A stretch of DNA of 64,000 nt from Rhizobium sp. NXC24 (GTDB lineage Bacteria > Pseudomonadota > Alphaproteobacteria > Rhizobiales > Rhizobiaceae), in contig NZ_CP024311.1 in assembly GCF_002944315.1 (NCBI RefSeq), forward strand, positions 2,828,501 through 2,892,500, read 5' to 3'. Below are positions 50,395 to 59,449 of the stretch, piece after piece. Within the stretch, counting starts at the first letter, position 1. Every line of letters starts with the position of its first letter. Below the pieces are notes generated by a model, which saw only the letters and a list, made by a program, of their open reading frames with translations, was not told where the DNA came from and ran no database searches. The translations under genes and the position numbers were made by a program.

Positions 50395-51068
50395 CCTCTG
50401 ACTCCTTCCAACAAGAAATTGCCGCTGAATGCCACGGATCCGCCCATCAGCATCCGCAAGGCATTGCGCGCGGTATTGTCGGCACGGGCGGCACCGGAGA
50501 AATCGACATTTCGAACACCGCTCTGAAGAATGGTGGACATCGTATTCATCACAGCATTGATTCCGGAGACGTTGAAATTCTCGATCGTCGAGACAAAGAC
50601 GCATTCGGAAACAGAATTTGCGGTAATCGCCATGGCCGACGCTGAAGATCTGCCTGCAGCAATCGTCGTGTTTGCAGCAATCAAATCCTGATAGGTGTAG
50701 TCCGTTGCACCGCCGGCATAGCTTGAGCCATTGTCCGTGCTTGTCTGAATGAAGACGGAAGCAGTCGAGGATGGAATAACGTATCCTGTGAGTCGCAGAC
50801 GGCGGAATGCACTGAGGCCGGTAACGACGACGGTGGTGACACCGGATGGCGAATATGCCCCGATTATCTCCCAGGCGATGCCCAGATTTGTTCGAGCCGT
50901 CACGACGTCGGGTGCGCCAGTCCCGCCCGCAACGATAGGACGCGGGGTGTTCAGATCCGTAGCGATATCATTGTTGATCCCGTTGACGACTGAGCTTTGG
51001 GCCAGCGTGTTCGGCGTGAATGTGCTGCCGGCCGGCAGGCTGTAGACGCCACTTCCGTTGCGAGGCAT
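50391..51068 (-). CDS. Tail-fibre-like phage protein
   Basis: A 225-residue protein with PRNGSGVYSLPAGSTFTPNT, DIATDLNTPRPIVAGGTGA and ARTNLGIAW, the repeated form of many phage tail-fibre proteins, and a Ser/Thr-rich C-terminal part. GGAAGGA precedes the ATG at 51068. It is coupled to the small protein downstream by ATGA overlap. It probably takes part in host recognition. Confidence 0.7.
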   Translation of the reverse strand: MPRNGSGVYSLPAGSTFTPNTLAQSSVVNGINNDIATDLNTPRPIVAGGTGAPDVVTARTNLGIAWEIIGAYSPSGVTTVVVTGLSAFRRLRLTGYVIPSSTASVFIQTSTDNGSSYAGGATDYTYQDLIAANTTIAAGRSSASAMAITANSVSECVFVSTIENFNVSGINAVMNTMSTILQSGVRNVDFSGAARADNTARNALRMLMGGSVAFSGNFLLEGVRG

Positions 51069-51084
51069 CAGAATTCCTTCCAAA

Positions 51085-51110
51085 GAAAAAGGCGCCCCGG
51101 AGAGCGCCTT
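51085..51110 (-). terminator. Leftward rho-independent terminator
   Basis: Read leftward, AAGGCGC, loop TCTCCGGG, GCGCCTT then TTTCTTT form a 7-bp stem with a U-rich tail. It lies between the cargo block 51175-51862 and the fibre gene and would end transcripts coming from 51803. Confidence 0.7.
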
Positions 51111-51174
51111 GACGACAACTAACGAGTGTGATCCCTTCGCTTTGGGCGGTCGCCTGTTCGGGATGGGATCATCG

Positions 51175-51585
51175 ATGAAGAAAATATTGTTTGCTGCCGC
51201 CGTCGCAGCCTGTCTCACGTCATGCGTTTCCTCGTCCGACGAAGACGTGCCGACCCCTGGAGGTCAGACCGTCCACCAAGCCAAATGCAACGGCTCACCC
51301 AATGGTTGCCTGAAAACGGCAGCCAAGATTTGCCACGGGACCTATCAAGTGGTCGACAGTTCCAGCAATGCAGGCGGCTTGGTTGCGGATATCCTGCCCG
51401 GTCCCGTCACGTGGTATCGAATGAGCTACCAATGCGGAAAAACCGATGGAAGAATGCCGGCATTCCCGTTCAGAGGGTCACAATACACGCCGCCGCCCGT
51501 CGTCTTGACCCAGCCTGCCGCACCGACGATGAGAACGACAAATTGCAACAGACTCGGCAATAACGTGACCTGCACGACCTATTAG
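51175..51585 (+). CDS. Phage-cargo lipoprotein
   Basis: A 136-residue lipoprotein: MKKILFAAAVAACLTSC with Cys17. The mature part has several Cys (KCNGSPNGCLKTAAKICHG, SYQCGK) and a C-terminal Pro/Thr-rich tail. The ATG at 51175 is used because it gives a standard lipoprotein signal and GGGA lies 8 bases before. It runs rightward against the virion genes and is likely a moron. The central ICHGTYQVVD pattern recurs in other bacterial lipoproteins of unknown role. Confidence 0.65.
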   Translation: MKKILFAAAVAACLTSCVSSSDEDVPTPGGQTVHQAKCNGSPNGCLKTAAKICHGTYQVVDSSSNAGGLVADILPGPVTWYRMSYQCGKTDGRMPAFPFRGSQYTPPPVVLTQPAAPTMRTTNCNRLGNNVTCTTY

Positions 51586-51628
51586 ACCGCCAGTTGCATT
51601 CAGCGGATATCGCTCTTATGTTTGCGGA

Positions 51629-51862
51629 ATGATCCGACTTCTGCAAATCGTCTGCATCGTCATCACGGCCGCGATCCTTTATGGCGTCGGGCAGATGTTC
51701 AGATTCGCCAGCAGTTATTTCAGCGCCGATTTCCCGATTGGGTTCATCGCCGGATTTGCTTTTGCCGCGGCACTTTACTTACTGATCTGCTGGATCGACC
51801 CATCATCGCGTCCGCGCGGCTCCGGCGTTCAGCAACAGCGATTTGACAAGCGGGTCGACTAA
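51629..51862 (+). CDS. Small membrane protein, prophage cargo
   Basis: A 77-residue protein with two hydrophobic helices, LLQIVCIVITAAILYGVGQM and IGFIAGFAFAAALYLLICWI, and a charged C-terminal tail. It overlaps the 3' end of the leftward gene at 51803 by 60 bases, tail to tail. The ribosome site (GCGGA) is weak. It follows the lipoprotein and is probably part of the same rightward cargo unit. Confidence 0.5.
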   Translation: MIRLLQIVCIVITAAILYGVGQMFRFASSYFSADFPIGFIAGFAFAAALYLLICWIDPSSRPRGSGVQQQRFDKRVD

Positions 51863-53788
51863 GGCTGGTGCCTGACGATTGCCGCCTACCTGTGCGAGAG
51901 CTTGGACAAGCTTGTCCCTCTCATTGCCAACCAGAGCGCGCGCCAAGCTTTCCCGCGTAGAATTGCCGGTATCCTGAGACATCAGCGCCTTGACGATACC
52001 ATCGGCTTTATCGACGGCGTAGGAGCGGAGAATACCCTTCACACCGCCTGCCTTGAAGGCTTCCTTGGTACCAAAGCCTGATCCCTCAGCGCCGCCGAGT
52101 TCGGTCTGAGCGGCCTGACGCGCTGCGGTCTCGCTGTTGCGGGTGACGGTATTGGCGGTATCTGCGAAGGCCCTTTCATTTTCCAGCACCTGAAAGAGCC
52201 GATCCGCCTTTTCCTGGCCGAACAGAGTGGCCAACCGATCGCGGTTCCAATCGCCCTCCCCTTTGATGAGCTTGTTCATGGCGTTGATGTCGTTGCTATT
52301 CGTGCCGACGATGCGATCAATTTCGGCTCTGGCGCCCTGTGAGAGGCGAAACGGGACTGCGGACGGTCCGATCTGCATTCCCTGCGGCTGCGCGCCCTGT
52401 TGGACCTCCTGCGCCAACTCAGAAGGCCGAGGAGCAGTCCTGCCGCTGTCAAGTACCTGCTGACCGCGTCCTACGGCCTCATTCTGACGGGCAAGCTCGG
52501 CATAGGATGCGTCGGCTTCCTTGATCCGGGGAACTGCTCGCGTGAGGCCGTCATCGAGCATCTGTCGCGTTTCCACCAGCGCGGAAATAACTTTCGGATC
52601 GGTTTCCGTGGAAAGCATCCCGTCGATCGCCTGGCGGGTCTGGAACATGACGTTCGGATCGCTCGACAGCACGTTGGAGTCCGCCACGTTCAGCATGCCA
52701 CGAACCTGCCGAAGTGCACCTTGAGCGCGCCCGCGCAGACGGGTGATATCGGTATCGATGGCATCCGCGATCGGCTGGACGTCGTAGGGCCGCGCGCTGT
52801 TAAATGCTTCCCGATAGGTCGGAGAAAGCGCCTGCTGATTTTCCGAAATGCCGGCCTGCACCTCGGACGGCACGACATTGGGGCCGAGATTTTCGTCGAT
52901 GGCCGCTGCCAGACGCTGGTTTGCTCCGGCCTGTCGATCAGCAAGTGCGCTGCGGACGATTTCCTGTGCCCTGCCCGGGGTAGCAGCCAATGCACCGGCT
53001 TGCTTCTGAAGATTCGGACCGACGTCGGCAAGCATGGCGTCAGGACCCAAATCGGCAAGACGCTGCGGCAACGTCGAAGAGTTGAGTCCATCATCGGTGA
53101 TCGCGCGGCCAAGATAGGTTAGCGCCTGCGGCTCCATACCCGCGGCCTGGGCTGCAGCGCGGGTGCGGAGCGCGGTAACGAGCGCTGACACGCCCTTACC
53201 GACAAGACGCCCTACCGTGGGGCCGGCCGCCCCCGTAACCAAGCCTACTCCCCCGCCAATAGCTGTGTCCCTTAGATCACCATCGCTGCGCACGGCGCTG
53301 TCGGTCGCCCCAATACCTGCTCCTGTCGCCCCGGCAATTCCGGATCGCAGTAGAAGGCCACCCCCGCCCGCGCCGAATGCCGCAGGTGCAGCCATGATTG
53401 CAGGAATCGTCCCGGCAACGCCGCCGGTTACCTGCAGCCCCGTGTCGACGTAAGGATGCTCTTCATGAAAGGCCTGATCCTTGCCCTGTTGGATATCCAT
53501 GGCCTGCTGATAGCGCTCGTCCCATGTCTTGCCGGGAAGTTTCTGGAAGCTGTCAGGCAGTAAAGGATCGATGATCGGCGCAAGCATGGCGTTGGTCGCG
53601 GCATCAATCCGGTTCAACGCCCCGCCGATGATCGGGACACCGGTCGCAACGGCGCGGACAGCGTTGTCGGTGCTGAGATTACCGCTCTGAGAGTTGGCAA
53701 CGATCGGATCATTCGCCCAGGGCGCGGCCGTCGCAGCGGTTGCGGCCGCAGGCTTGACGATCGGGTCGTTATCCCATGGGTTTGCCAT
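51803..53788 (-). CDS. Large virion-internal (ejection-like) protein
   Basis: A 661-residue protein with repeated short segments at its start (NPWDNDPIVKP and APWANDPIVA), an Ala/Gly-rich hydrophobic part (GVAGTIPAIMAAPAAFGAGG) near 120-165 and long helices beyond. Such composition is typical of podovirus internal or DNA-ejection proteins. Its ATG shares a base with the stop of the lysozyme-domain gene upstream (TGATG). The role is inferred from order and composition. Confidence 0.65.
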   Translation of the reverse strand: MANPWDNDPIVKPAAATAATAAPWANDPIVANSQSGNLSTDNAVRAVATGVPIIGGALNRIDAATNAMLAPIIDPLLPDSFQKLPGKTWDERYQQAMDIQQGKDQAFHEEHPYVDTGLQVTGGVAGTIPAIMAAPAAFGAGGGGLLLRSGIAGATGAGIGATDSAVRSDGDLRDTAIGGGVGLVTGAAGPTVGRLVGKGVSALVTALRTRAAAQAAGMEPQALTYLGRAITDDGLNSSTLPQRLADLGPDAMLADVGPNLQKQAGALAATPGRAQEIVRSALADRQAGANQRLAAAIDENLGPNVVPSEVQAGISENQQALSPTYREAFNSARPYDVQPIADAIDTDITRLRGRAQGALRQVRGMLNVADSNVLSSDPNVMFQTRQAIDGMLSTETDPKVISALVETRQMLDDGLTRAVPRIKEADASYAELARQNEAVGRGQQVLDSGRTAPRPSELAQEVQQGAQPQGMQIGPSAVPFRLSQGARAEIDRIVGTNSNDINAMNKLIKGEGDWNRDRLATLFGQEKADRLFQVLENERAFADTANTVTRNSETAARQAAQTELGGAEGSGFGTKEAFKAGGVKGILRSYAVDKADGIVKALMSQDTGNSTRESLARALVGNERDKLVQALAQVGGNRQAPALVDPLVKSLLLNAGAARTR

Positions 53789-56151
53789 CAGGGCTTCGTC
53801 CTCGTGTTGCCATTCGGGTCGATGTACTGTGCGCCGGATGGAAGCTTCTGATAATCATCCACCGAGTTGACCTTTACCGGCGCACTTGCCGCATTCCCGG
53901 TCAGATCGGGAACGTCTGCAATCGAATTGAGCACCGGCAGCACGTCAGCCTGATTCATACCTCGCCGGCTGACGATCCCCCGATACTGGTTCAGATCGTT
54001 GTCCAGCATTCCTTGATAGGAGTTCATGCGGCTTTTGGCTTCCGTCAGGATGGCCTTGCGGGTACCGGGTTCGAGCTTTGAGCCGCCGTTGACGCTGTTG
54101 ATCGCACCCATCAGCCAGTCGGGAAGACTTGAGGTGTTGTTGACCATCACCATCTCGCCTTCACGAACAACCGAGTTCGGATCCATGATCTTGCCGAGGC
54201 CATAGACGAGGTTGAGGTCGGAAGCCTTGGAGTCAGTCTTGGCCGTGTCGATCATCGACTGGTAGACCGGCGAAGCCTGCTGATAGCTCTTATAGGACGG
54301 AAGCTGCTGGATTTCCTTCCGTAGATCCGTCACATCCGAAGGCTTGTAGCCGCTGCCCTGAACAAGGACTTGCCCGGTCTGCGGATTGACGAGGCTTTGG
54401 CCAGGATCGACCGTAACGCCCTTCGGCGTGCCCTGGTAAAGCACCTTGCCGGTGCGCTGGTCGACGAGAGCGCCATCGACTTCCGAAACGTTCGGATTGC
54501 TGTAATCACCGACCTGCTGGCCGCTTACAGGATCCACGAGATGGCCATTCACATCCATGGGCTTATGGCTCTGATAGATCGGCTGACCCGTCCGGTTGTC
54601 GACAACGGCACCATCGACGGTGCTGACCTGCGGATTGCTGTAGTCGGCAATGACGCGGCCGGTCACGGGATCAACCAAGCGCCCATTGACCTCGACCGGT
54701 TTTGGCGTGGCCTGATAGACTGGTGCGACAGTCCCCGTGCGCGGATCGGTGCGCATGATCGTGCCGTCCGGCAACGTCTGAAAACCGTAGTCATTCGGTC
54801 TCATGACCTGCTGGAGCATAACGCCGGCCAGCGAGCGGACCTGCGGCGATGCGTTCGGGTTCATCATGGCTCCGACAAGCGCCTGCGCACGCGGATTGTT
54901 GGCGAGCGGAGAGGCGTTCTGGGGCGCTGGAGCGTTCTGCATGGCTTGAGCTAGCCGAATAGCAGGAGCCGCAGCGGAAGAGGCGGCCTGCGCGGGCAAC
55001 TGGCTAATCTCGCCAGTTGGAACGGGAACGCCGGTCGAGTTCGGATCGATCGAAGCCGTCTGCTGCTGATCGGGCAAAGGTGCCTGCTGCTGGATTGCCT
55101 GTGTGGCTGGCATCTGAGGTGGAGATTGACGATAGGCAGTCGTAACCATCGGATCGACATAGCCGGGCGTGGGCTGCGGACCGAGGATTGCCCGCATCTG
55201 ATCAGGCGTCACGTTTGCCATGTTGTCGGGCTGCATCGTCGGCGATGGAGGAGGAGCAGCCGGGCGCGATTGCGGCATGGCAGACATACCCGCGGACGGG
55301 TCGAGGCTCGCGACCTGTGTCTGCGGTGGCGCAACGGGCATCGGGGCGCCAGACTGCGCGAACTGCGGCAATAGCGCTTGAGCGGTTGCCAGACGGTTCG
55401 CAGCGTTGGCGTTTCCGGGCACGTTGTAGCCCTTGAAGGCCCATGCGTTGTTCATCAGGTGCTGAGCTTCATCGACGCTCTTGGCGTTGTTCAGAGCCGT
55501 GATAAGCGCCGGGTTTTCCTGAAGGAAGAACTGTCCCTGCTGCTGCGGAGTGCCATTGCCACCGCCGGCGAACTTCTGCAGCGCCGCTAGGCGCGGCCCG
55601 TTCCAAGACATGATGCCGCCAGCGTTATTGGCGCCGTCGTTCCATGTCCCCGCTGCATTCCCGGGAGAGAACCCGCTCTCGGCCTTTCCTGTGGAAGCGA
55701 TCGCAGCGAGTGCATAAGGGTTAGTCACGCCACCCTTCACGGTGTCCATGAAACCAGAATAGATCTGGTTGCTGTCTAGACCAGATATGTCGGACGCGTG
55801 GCCAGAAACACCGGGATTGGTCGCTGCCACCTCCCCTTGAGCGCCAGACGCAGGAACCTTGGAGCCGCCGAAGAGCGACGACAGGAAGCCCGGAGACTGC
55901 GCCGGAGGCGTATAGGGCTGCCCGGTGATTGCCGACATGAGCTGCGCATCAGCTGTCTGCTGCTGCTGTGCCTGGCGCCGTGCAGCCAAGCCGCCCATAA
56001 GAGCCTCACCAAGACGCGCCACGCCCTGCCACGGCGACTGAATTGGGCTGGAATCCGTTCCCTGCTGCAGCATTGCAAGAGCGAGCCGCTTGCGGGCATC
56101 CGTGATATCGGCCTGGCTCTCGCCGGTATTTCCGCCGAAGATGAAAGACAT
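53788..56151 (-). CDS. Virion protein with lysozyme domain and tandem repeats
   Basis: A 787-residue protein. Residues about 125-250 match a phage tail lysozyme domain: ALAAIASTGKAESGFSPGNA, GGIMSWNGPRLAALQKFAGG and QGQFFLQENPALITAL. Then comes a Pro/Gln-rich linker. At about 500-600 there are two or three repeats of a 40-residue unit built around NGxLVDPVxGxxxxDYSNP and VDGAxVDxRTGxxxYQ. It probably degrades peptidoglycan during DNA entry. Its stop overlaps the following gene's start. Confidence 0.75.
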   Translation of the reverse strand: MSFIFGGNTGESQADITDARKRLALAMLQQGTDSSPIQSPWQGVARLGEALMGGLAARRQAQQQQTADAQLMSAITGQPYTPPAQSPGFLSSLFGGSKVPASGAQGEVAATNPGVSGHASDISGLDSNQIYSGFMDTVKGGVTNPYALAAIASTGKAESGFSPGNAAGTWNDGANNAGGIMSWNGPRLAALQKFAGGGNGTPQQQGQFFLQENPALITALNNAKSVDEAQHLMNNAWAFKGYNVPGNANAANRLATAQALLPQFAQSGAPMPVAPPQTQVASLDPSAGMSAMPQSRPAAPPPSPTMQPDNMANVTPDQMRAILGPQPTPGYVDPMVTTAYRQSPPQMPATQAIQQQAPLPDQQQTASIDPNSTGVPVPTGEISQLPAQAASSAAAPAIRLAQAMQNAPAPQNASPLANNPRAQALVGAMMNPNASPQVRSLAGVMLQQVMRPNDYGFQTLPDGTIMRTDPRTGTVAPVYQATPKPVEVNGRLVDPVTGRVIADYSNPQVSTVDGAVVDNRTGQPIYQSHKPMDVNGHLVDPVSGQQVGDYSNPNVSEVDGALVDQRTGKVLYQGTPKGVTVDPGQSLVNPQTGQVLVQGSGYKPSDVTDLRKEIQQLPSYKSYQQASPVYQSMIDTAKTDSKASDLNLVYGLGKIMDPNSVVREGEMVMVNNTSSLPDWLMGAINSVNGGSKLEPGTRKAILTEAKSRMNSYQGMLDNDLNQYRGIVSRRGMNQADVLPVLNSIADVPDLTGNAASAPVKVNSVDDYQKLPSGAQYIDPNGNTRTKP

Positions 56152-56167
56152 TTAGCCGCTCCCCGCC

Positions 56168-57181
56168 TTACATGCCCATGGCCCAGCCGCCGAGCAACGA
56201 CGAGCCGAGACCGAACAAGCCGCCCATAGCCGCATTGGATTTGGCGACCTGCTGGTTATAAATCCCCACCTGATCCTGATAATTCTGGTTCACGAGCCCG
56301 GCATAATCGACGGTCGGAATCTGGCTGCTCGACGTGTTGCCTGCATAGGTCGGTTGGGTGACCTGCGATCCGCTCAACAGGGCGCCGATCTCATTAATCG
56401 GCTGGTTGCGCTGGGTAAGGATCGCTGAGAGCGCATTGTTGTACATGTCGCCGGTATACTGATCGGAAGCGGCCTGCTTGTTCGTGCTGAAATCGCGCAT
56501 CGCATTCGTATAGGCTTCAGAGCCGATCTTAATTCCTTGATCAGCCAGCTTTTGGTCGAGGCTCGCAGAGTCTCGGTCCCACTGATTGTTGAACTGTCCC
56601 TGCCAATTGTCGTTGATATATTTCTCGACATTAGCGGAACTGAGATCGAGCGGCGTATTGAGGTAATCCGCCATCTTAGCGGATTGCTCATTGGCGAGCT
56701 TGCCCAGATTGAGATTTGCCGCCTGCGTCTGGTCGAGAATTTGCTGCTGCTGCGGAGAAAGCGTCTGGGTGGCCGTGTAGGTCGGGACGTAATAGCCCTT
56801 GGTCGAAGTCCAGCCATCCGGCGTATAGGCCTGCTGCTGTGTCGATGCAGCCGTCGCGCCAGTGGTCGAATAGATCGGCTGCCCGTTCTTATCGTAATGG
56901 ACAACGCTGCTCTGGGTGCCAGCAGATCCGGGGACGGTGACCGAGTGCGTCGGCAAGCTGCTGTGATATTGCCCGCTGCCATCTACCCAATATTGCTGCC
57001 CGTTCGGATCAGCGATGAAGTTTTGTCCCGTCTGCGAATAGGTCAGGTTTCCATACGGGGTGACCTGATTGACGTTGTTCATCGCAGCATTGGCCTGCGC
57101 GGTCGCAAGATTGGTGGCCGTCTGCGCCGACGCAGTCTGTTGCGGATCGGGCGCCGTTGGTGCCTTAGGTGTGCTGACCAA
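56168..57181 (-). CDS. Virion-associated protein (internal/tail)
   Basis: A 337-residue, Gln/Thr/Asn-rich protein with MVSTPKAPTAPDPQQTASAQ at the start, internal QNFIADPNGQQYWVDGSGQY, and a Gly-rich hydrophobic end GGLFGLGSSLLGGWAMGM, which might contact membrane. It begins with TTG and overlaps the GNAT gene upstream by 17 bases. By gene order it is a podovirus internal or tail protein; no exact family is recognised. Confidence 0.6.
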   Translation of the reverse strand: MVSTPKAPTAPDPQQTASAQTATNLATAQANAAMNNVNQVTPYGNLTYSQTGQNFIADPNGQQYWVDGSGQYHSSLPTHSVTVPGSAGTQSSVVHYDKNGQPIYSTTGATAASTQQQAYTPDGWTSTKGYYVPTYTATQTLSPQQQQILDQTQAANLNLGKLANEQSAKMADYLNTPLDLSSANVEKYINDNWQGQFNNQWDRDSASLDQKLADQGIKIGSEAYTNAMRDFSTNKQAASDQYTGDMYNNALSAILTQRNQPINEIGALLSGSQVTQPTYAGNTSSSQIPTVDYAGLVNQNYQDQVGIYNQQVAKSNAAMGGLFGLGSSLLGGWAMGM

Positions 57182-57563
57182 TGGGGAAATCCTCTCTCAA
57201 AATTCCGTAGAGCAGGCCATCGCAGTCGCCGAAATAAGCTCTCTGACGCCCTTCCAGGTGCCCACCGAGGCGTTCGAGACATCTTTGAGCATTCACGTTA
57301 TCCGCGCGCGTCCTGAACGTCGCTCGGCGGCAACCGAGATTTTCCACCACATAAGCGAAGGCCGACTTGATCAACGCTCGAGACAGCCGATCCGCGGCAA
57401 GCGATACCTCGACGTCATGCTCTGTCCAGACGTTGAAGACGTAGCCAGCGATGATCTTGCCGCCCCGAACCTCTGCAATCGTCGTGTAAGGTGGCCGAAA
57501 CTCGACGCCGATCCTCTGCCCGACCCATGCGGCGATATCCTGCCTCGGTTCAGAGACGATCAA
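57165..57563 (-). CDS. GNAT-family acetyltransferase in the virion gene cluster
   Basis: A 132-residue protein with the GNAT fold: GKIIAGYVFNVW strand, LIKSAFAYVVENLGCRRATFRT and DNVNAQRCLERLGGHLEGRQR, which matches motif A/B of acetyltransferases, though the usual QxxGxG/A loop is weak. Its start overlaps the stop of the tail-protein gene (ATGA). Phages carry such genes next to structural genes quite often; the acceptor is unknown. Confidence 0.75.
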   Translation of the reverse strand: MIVSEPRQDIAAWVGQRIGVEFRPPYTTIAEVRGGKIIAGYVFNVWTEHDVEVSLAADRLSRALIKSAFAYVVENLGCRRATFRTRADNVNAQRCLERLGGHLEGRQRAYFGDCDGLLYGILREDFPIGQHT

Positions 57564-59122
57564 ATCGGCGTTCCCTTTTGATAGAGAACTGTTCCACCGA
57601 TCACGCCGGCCTCCGATATCGAGGTGCTGTCACCGGAGATTTGCGCGCGAACTGTAGGGGCAAGAGCAACACCGATTGCGTTCGACGATGCAAACTTGGT
57701 GCTAACCGTCGTGCCGGGCCAATAAGCCTGATCCCAGAGCGAAACATCCCATGTGAACGGCCTGACGGCTGCCGCCAGTGCAAGGAGAGCTTGCGGGACC
57801 GTCACCTGATAGTCGGCGGAAACACCGAGATAGAAATTCGTCGATGCACCGGCTTGAACGGTCGCACCGATCAACGTTTCAAACTTCGGGGATATGGAGT
57901 CTCCGAACCGCTGCCAGGCGCCGACCATCAATGCGTCGATCGGGTTGCCGGCGTCATTCGAACCGACTTCAGCCTCGTAGACGTTGCCATTTGCGGCGCC
58001 GAAGAACAGGCGATCATTCCATGCTCCCCAGCACGTCGAGGAGAGGCCTACAAACCGGCACCAGCCGCCTGTCTCGGTGTTCATGACATACTGGTATGGA
58101 CCATAGGCGGCCGGCAGATTCACGATCGCCATGCGACGACGTGGGAATGCTGTTAACTGCCACTGATCTGACGTCACGCCAGCGTCCGCAACGGTTTGAA
58201 GCCAGGTCGGCGCGATTTTCGCAGTAATGGAACCGAGATCAGTCGCGCCGCGGTCAAGCTGCACAGCCTTGGTGATCGGAACAATACCGTCTGTCGTCAT
58301 GATCGCCAGATCGGCGCCGACATTGATCATGCACCGGTCTTGCCCGAGCGGGCGTCCCACCTTGAATGTGCCAAGCAGCGAGAAACCCGACGCGGTGGAC
58401 GGATCAGAGCCCTGATAGACCAAAATCTCGCCTTCCGATGACATGAGCACCAAGCATTGCTCAACGCCTGTCGATACCGGAATGGTCCAGACGCCCATCG
58501 CGACGAGGACGGCGCCGTATTTCATGCTGCCACCACACGGAAATGCTGTTGCAGCGCCGCTTACCGCGTCCGTGGCCAGATACCAGATCTTTGCCGTGTT
58601 CTTTTCGATGAACCACAGCCGCGACCGATATGCGACCACAACCGATAGATTGCTCGCCGTCAGACCGGTTCCGGTGATTGCTGTCGTGGCCCACGTCGAG
58701 CCATCATAGAGCAAGGGCGTATCAAGGCCATTGACCAGGCGGAGAAAACTACCGGCTGAATTCGTGTATTGCTGAACCGACCAACGAGCACCGATCTGGC
58801 CAGAGACAACAGATGCGGCAATCCCACCGGAGGTGATGTCGAAGATCTGCGAGCCCGCGGATGCGAACAGCTTGTTCGTGGCGCCGGAATACGGGATGAT
58901 CGTCTGCACGGTCGCGCCGAGCATCGAGGCGAAGATATTAGAGCCATATCGCGCCCGCACCCGGTTCGACTCCGGAAAGAAATTGTCGAGCTGATAGGCA
59001 GCGTCCTTCGGCATGTCGGCAACCGCAACGTCCGTGCGCCATCCGGCGGTAGGAGCAACCCAATCTCCCGGCGCGGAAACGCGGCGCGTCTTTGGCGTCA
59101 CCAATGCGGGCTGACGAACCAT
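57560..59122 (-). CDS. Podovirus tail tubular-type structural protein
   Basis: A 520-residue, beta-rich protein. It starts VRQPALVTPKTRRVSAPGDW and then APTAGWRTDVAVADMP, DNFFPESNRVRARYG, IIPYSGATNKLFASAGS, as in a family of podophage tail proteins. The ATG at 59122 is chosen as the first conserved start; the frame is open 13 codons further up. It overlaps the GNAT gene by ATGA. Fit to gp10-like tail tube function is by order and pattern only. Confidence 0.7.
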   Translation of the reverse strand: MVRQPALVTPKTRRVSAPGDWVAPTAGWRTDVAVADMPKDAAYQLDNFFPESNRVRARYGSNIFASMLGATVQTIIPYSGATNKLFASAGSQIFDITSGGIAASVVSGQIGARWSVQQYTNSAGSFLRLVNGLDTPLLYDGSTWATTAITGTGLTASNLSVVVAYRSRLWFIEKNTAKIWYLATDAVSGAATAFPCGGSMKYGAVLVAMGVWTIPVSTGVEQCLVLMSSEGEILVYQGSDPSTASGFSLLGTFKVGRPLGQDRCMINVGADLAIMTTDGIVPITKAVQLDRGATDLGSITAKIAPTWLQTVADAGVTSDQWQLTAFPRRRMAIVNLPAAYGPYQYVMNTETGGWCRFVGLSSTCWGAWNDRLFFGAANGNVYEAEVGSNDAGNPIDALMVGAWQRFGDSISPKFETLIGATVQAGASTNFYLGVSADYQVTVPQALLALAAAVRPFTWDVSLWDQAYWPGTTVSTKFASSNAIGVALAPTVRAQISGDSTSISEAGVIGGTVLYQKGTPI

Positions 59123-59129
59123 GGCGTTT

Positions 59130-59432
59130 TCAGCCCTGCTGAAGCTCGGCAATTGCCGCATTCGCCGTCTCTAGCTGCGCCTTCAGTTCCTCGATCTGCT
59201 TCTGTTGAGTTGCGGCGTTGGCGAGAGCATCGCGCGTTGCATCGGTCATGATGGCGCTCGTCGGGAAACCGGCAAGATCGATCGGCTGCGCCGGCAGAAT
59301 GTCATCCTTGATGATCTCGCCATCGAGGGTAATACGGCGCAGGTATTGGACATGAGCGCCGATCGGAGCACCGTCAGGACCGAAGCGAACCAGCAGCTCG
59401 TAGGGAATGGTGTTGTCTTGGATATCAGCCAC
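59130..59432 (-). CDS. Small coiled-coil phage protein
   Basis: A 100-residue protein beginning with GTG (VADIQDNTIPYELLVRFGPD) and ending in a coiled coil (QQKQIEELKAQLETANAAIA). AAGG lies 8 bases before the GTG. It lies between a fibre-like gene and the tail-tube-like gene and may be an assembly factor. Confidence 0.6.
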   Translation of the reverse strand: MADIQDNTIPYELLVRFGPDGAPIGAHVQYLRRITLDGEIIKDDILPAQPIDLAGFPTSAIMTDATRDALANAATQQKQIEELKAQLETANAAIAELQQG

Positions 59433-59449
59433 GGAAGAGACCTTTTCGA

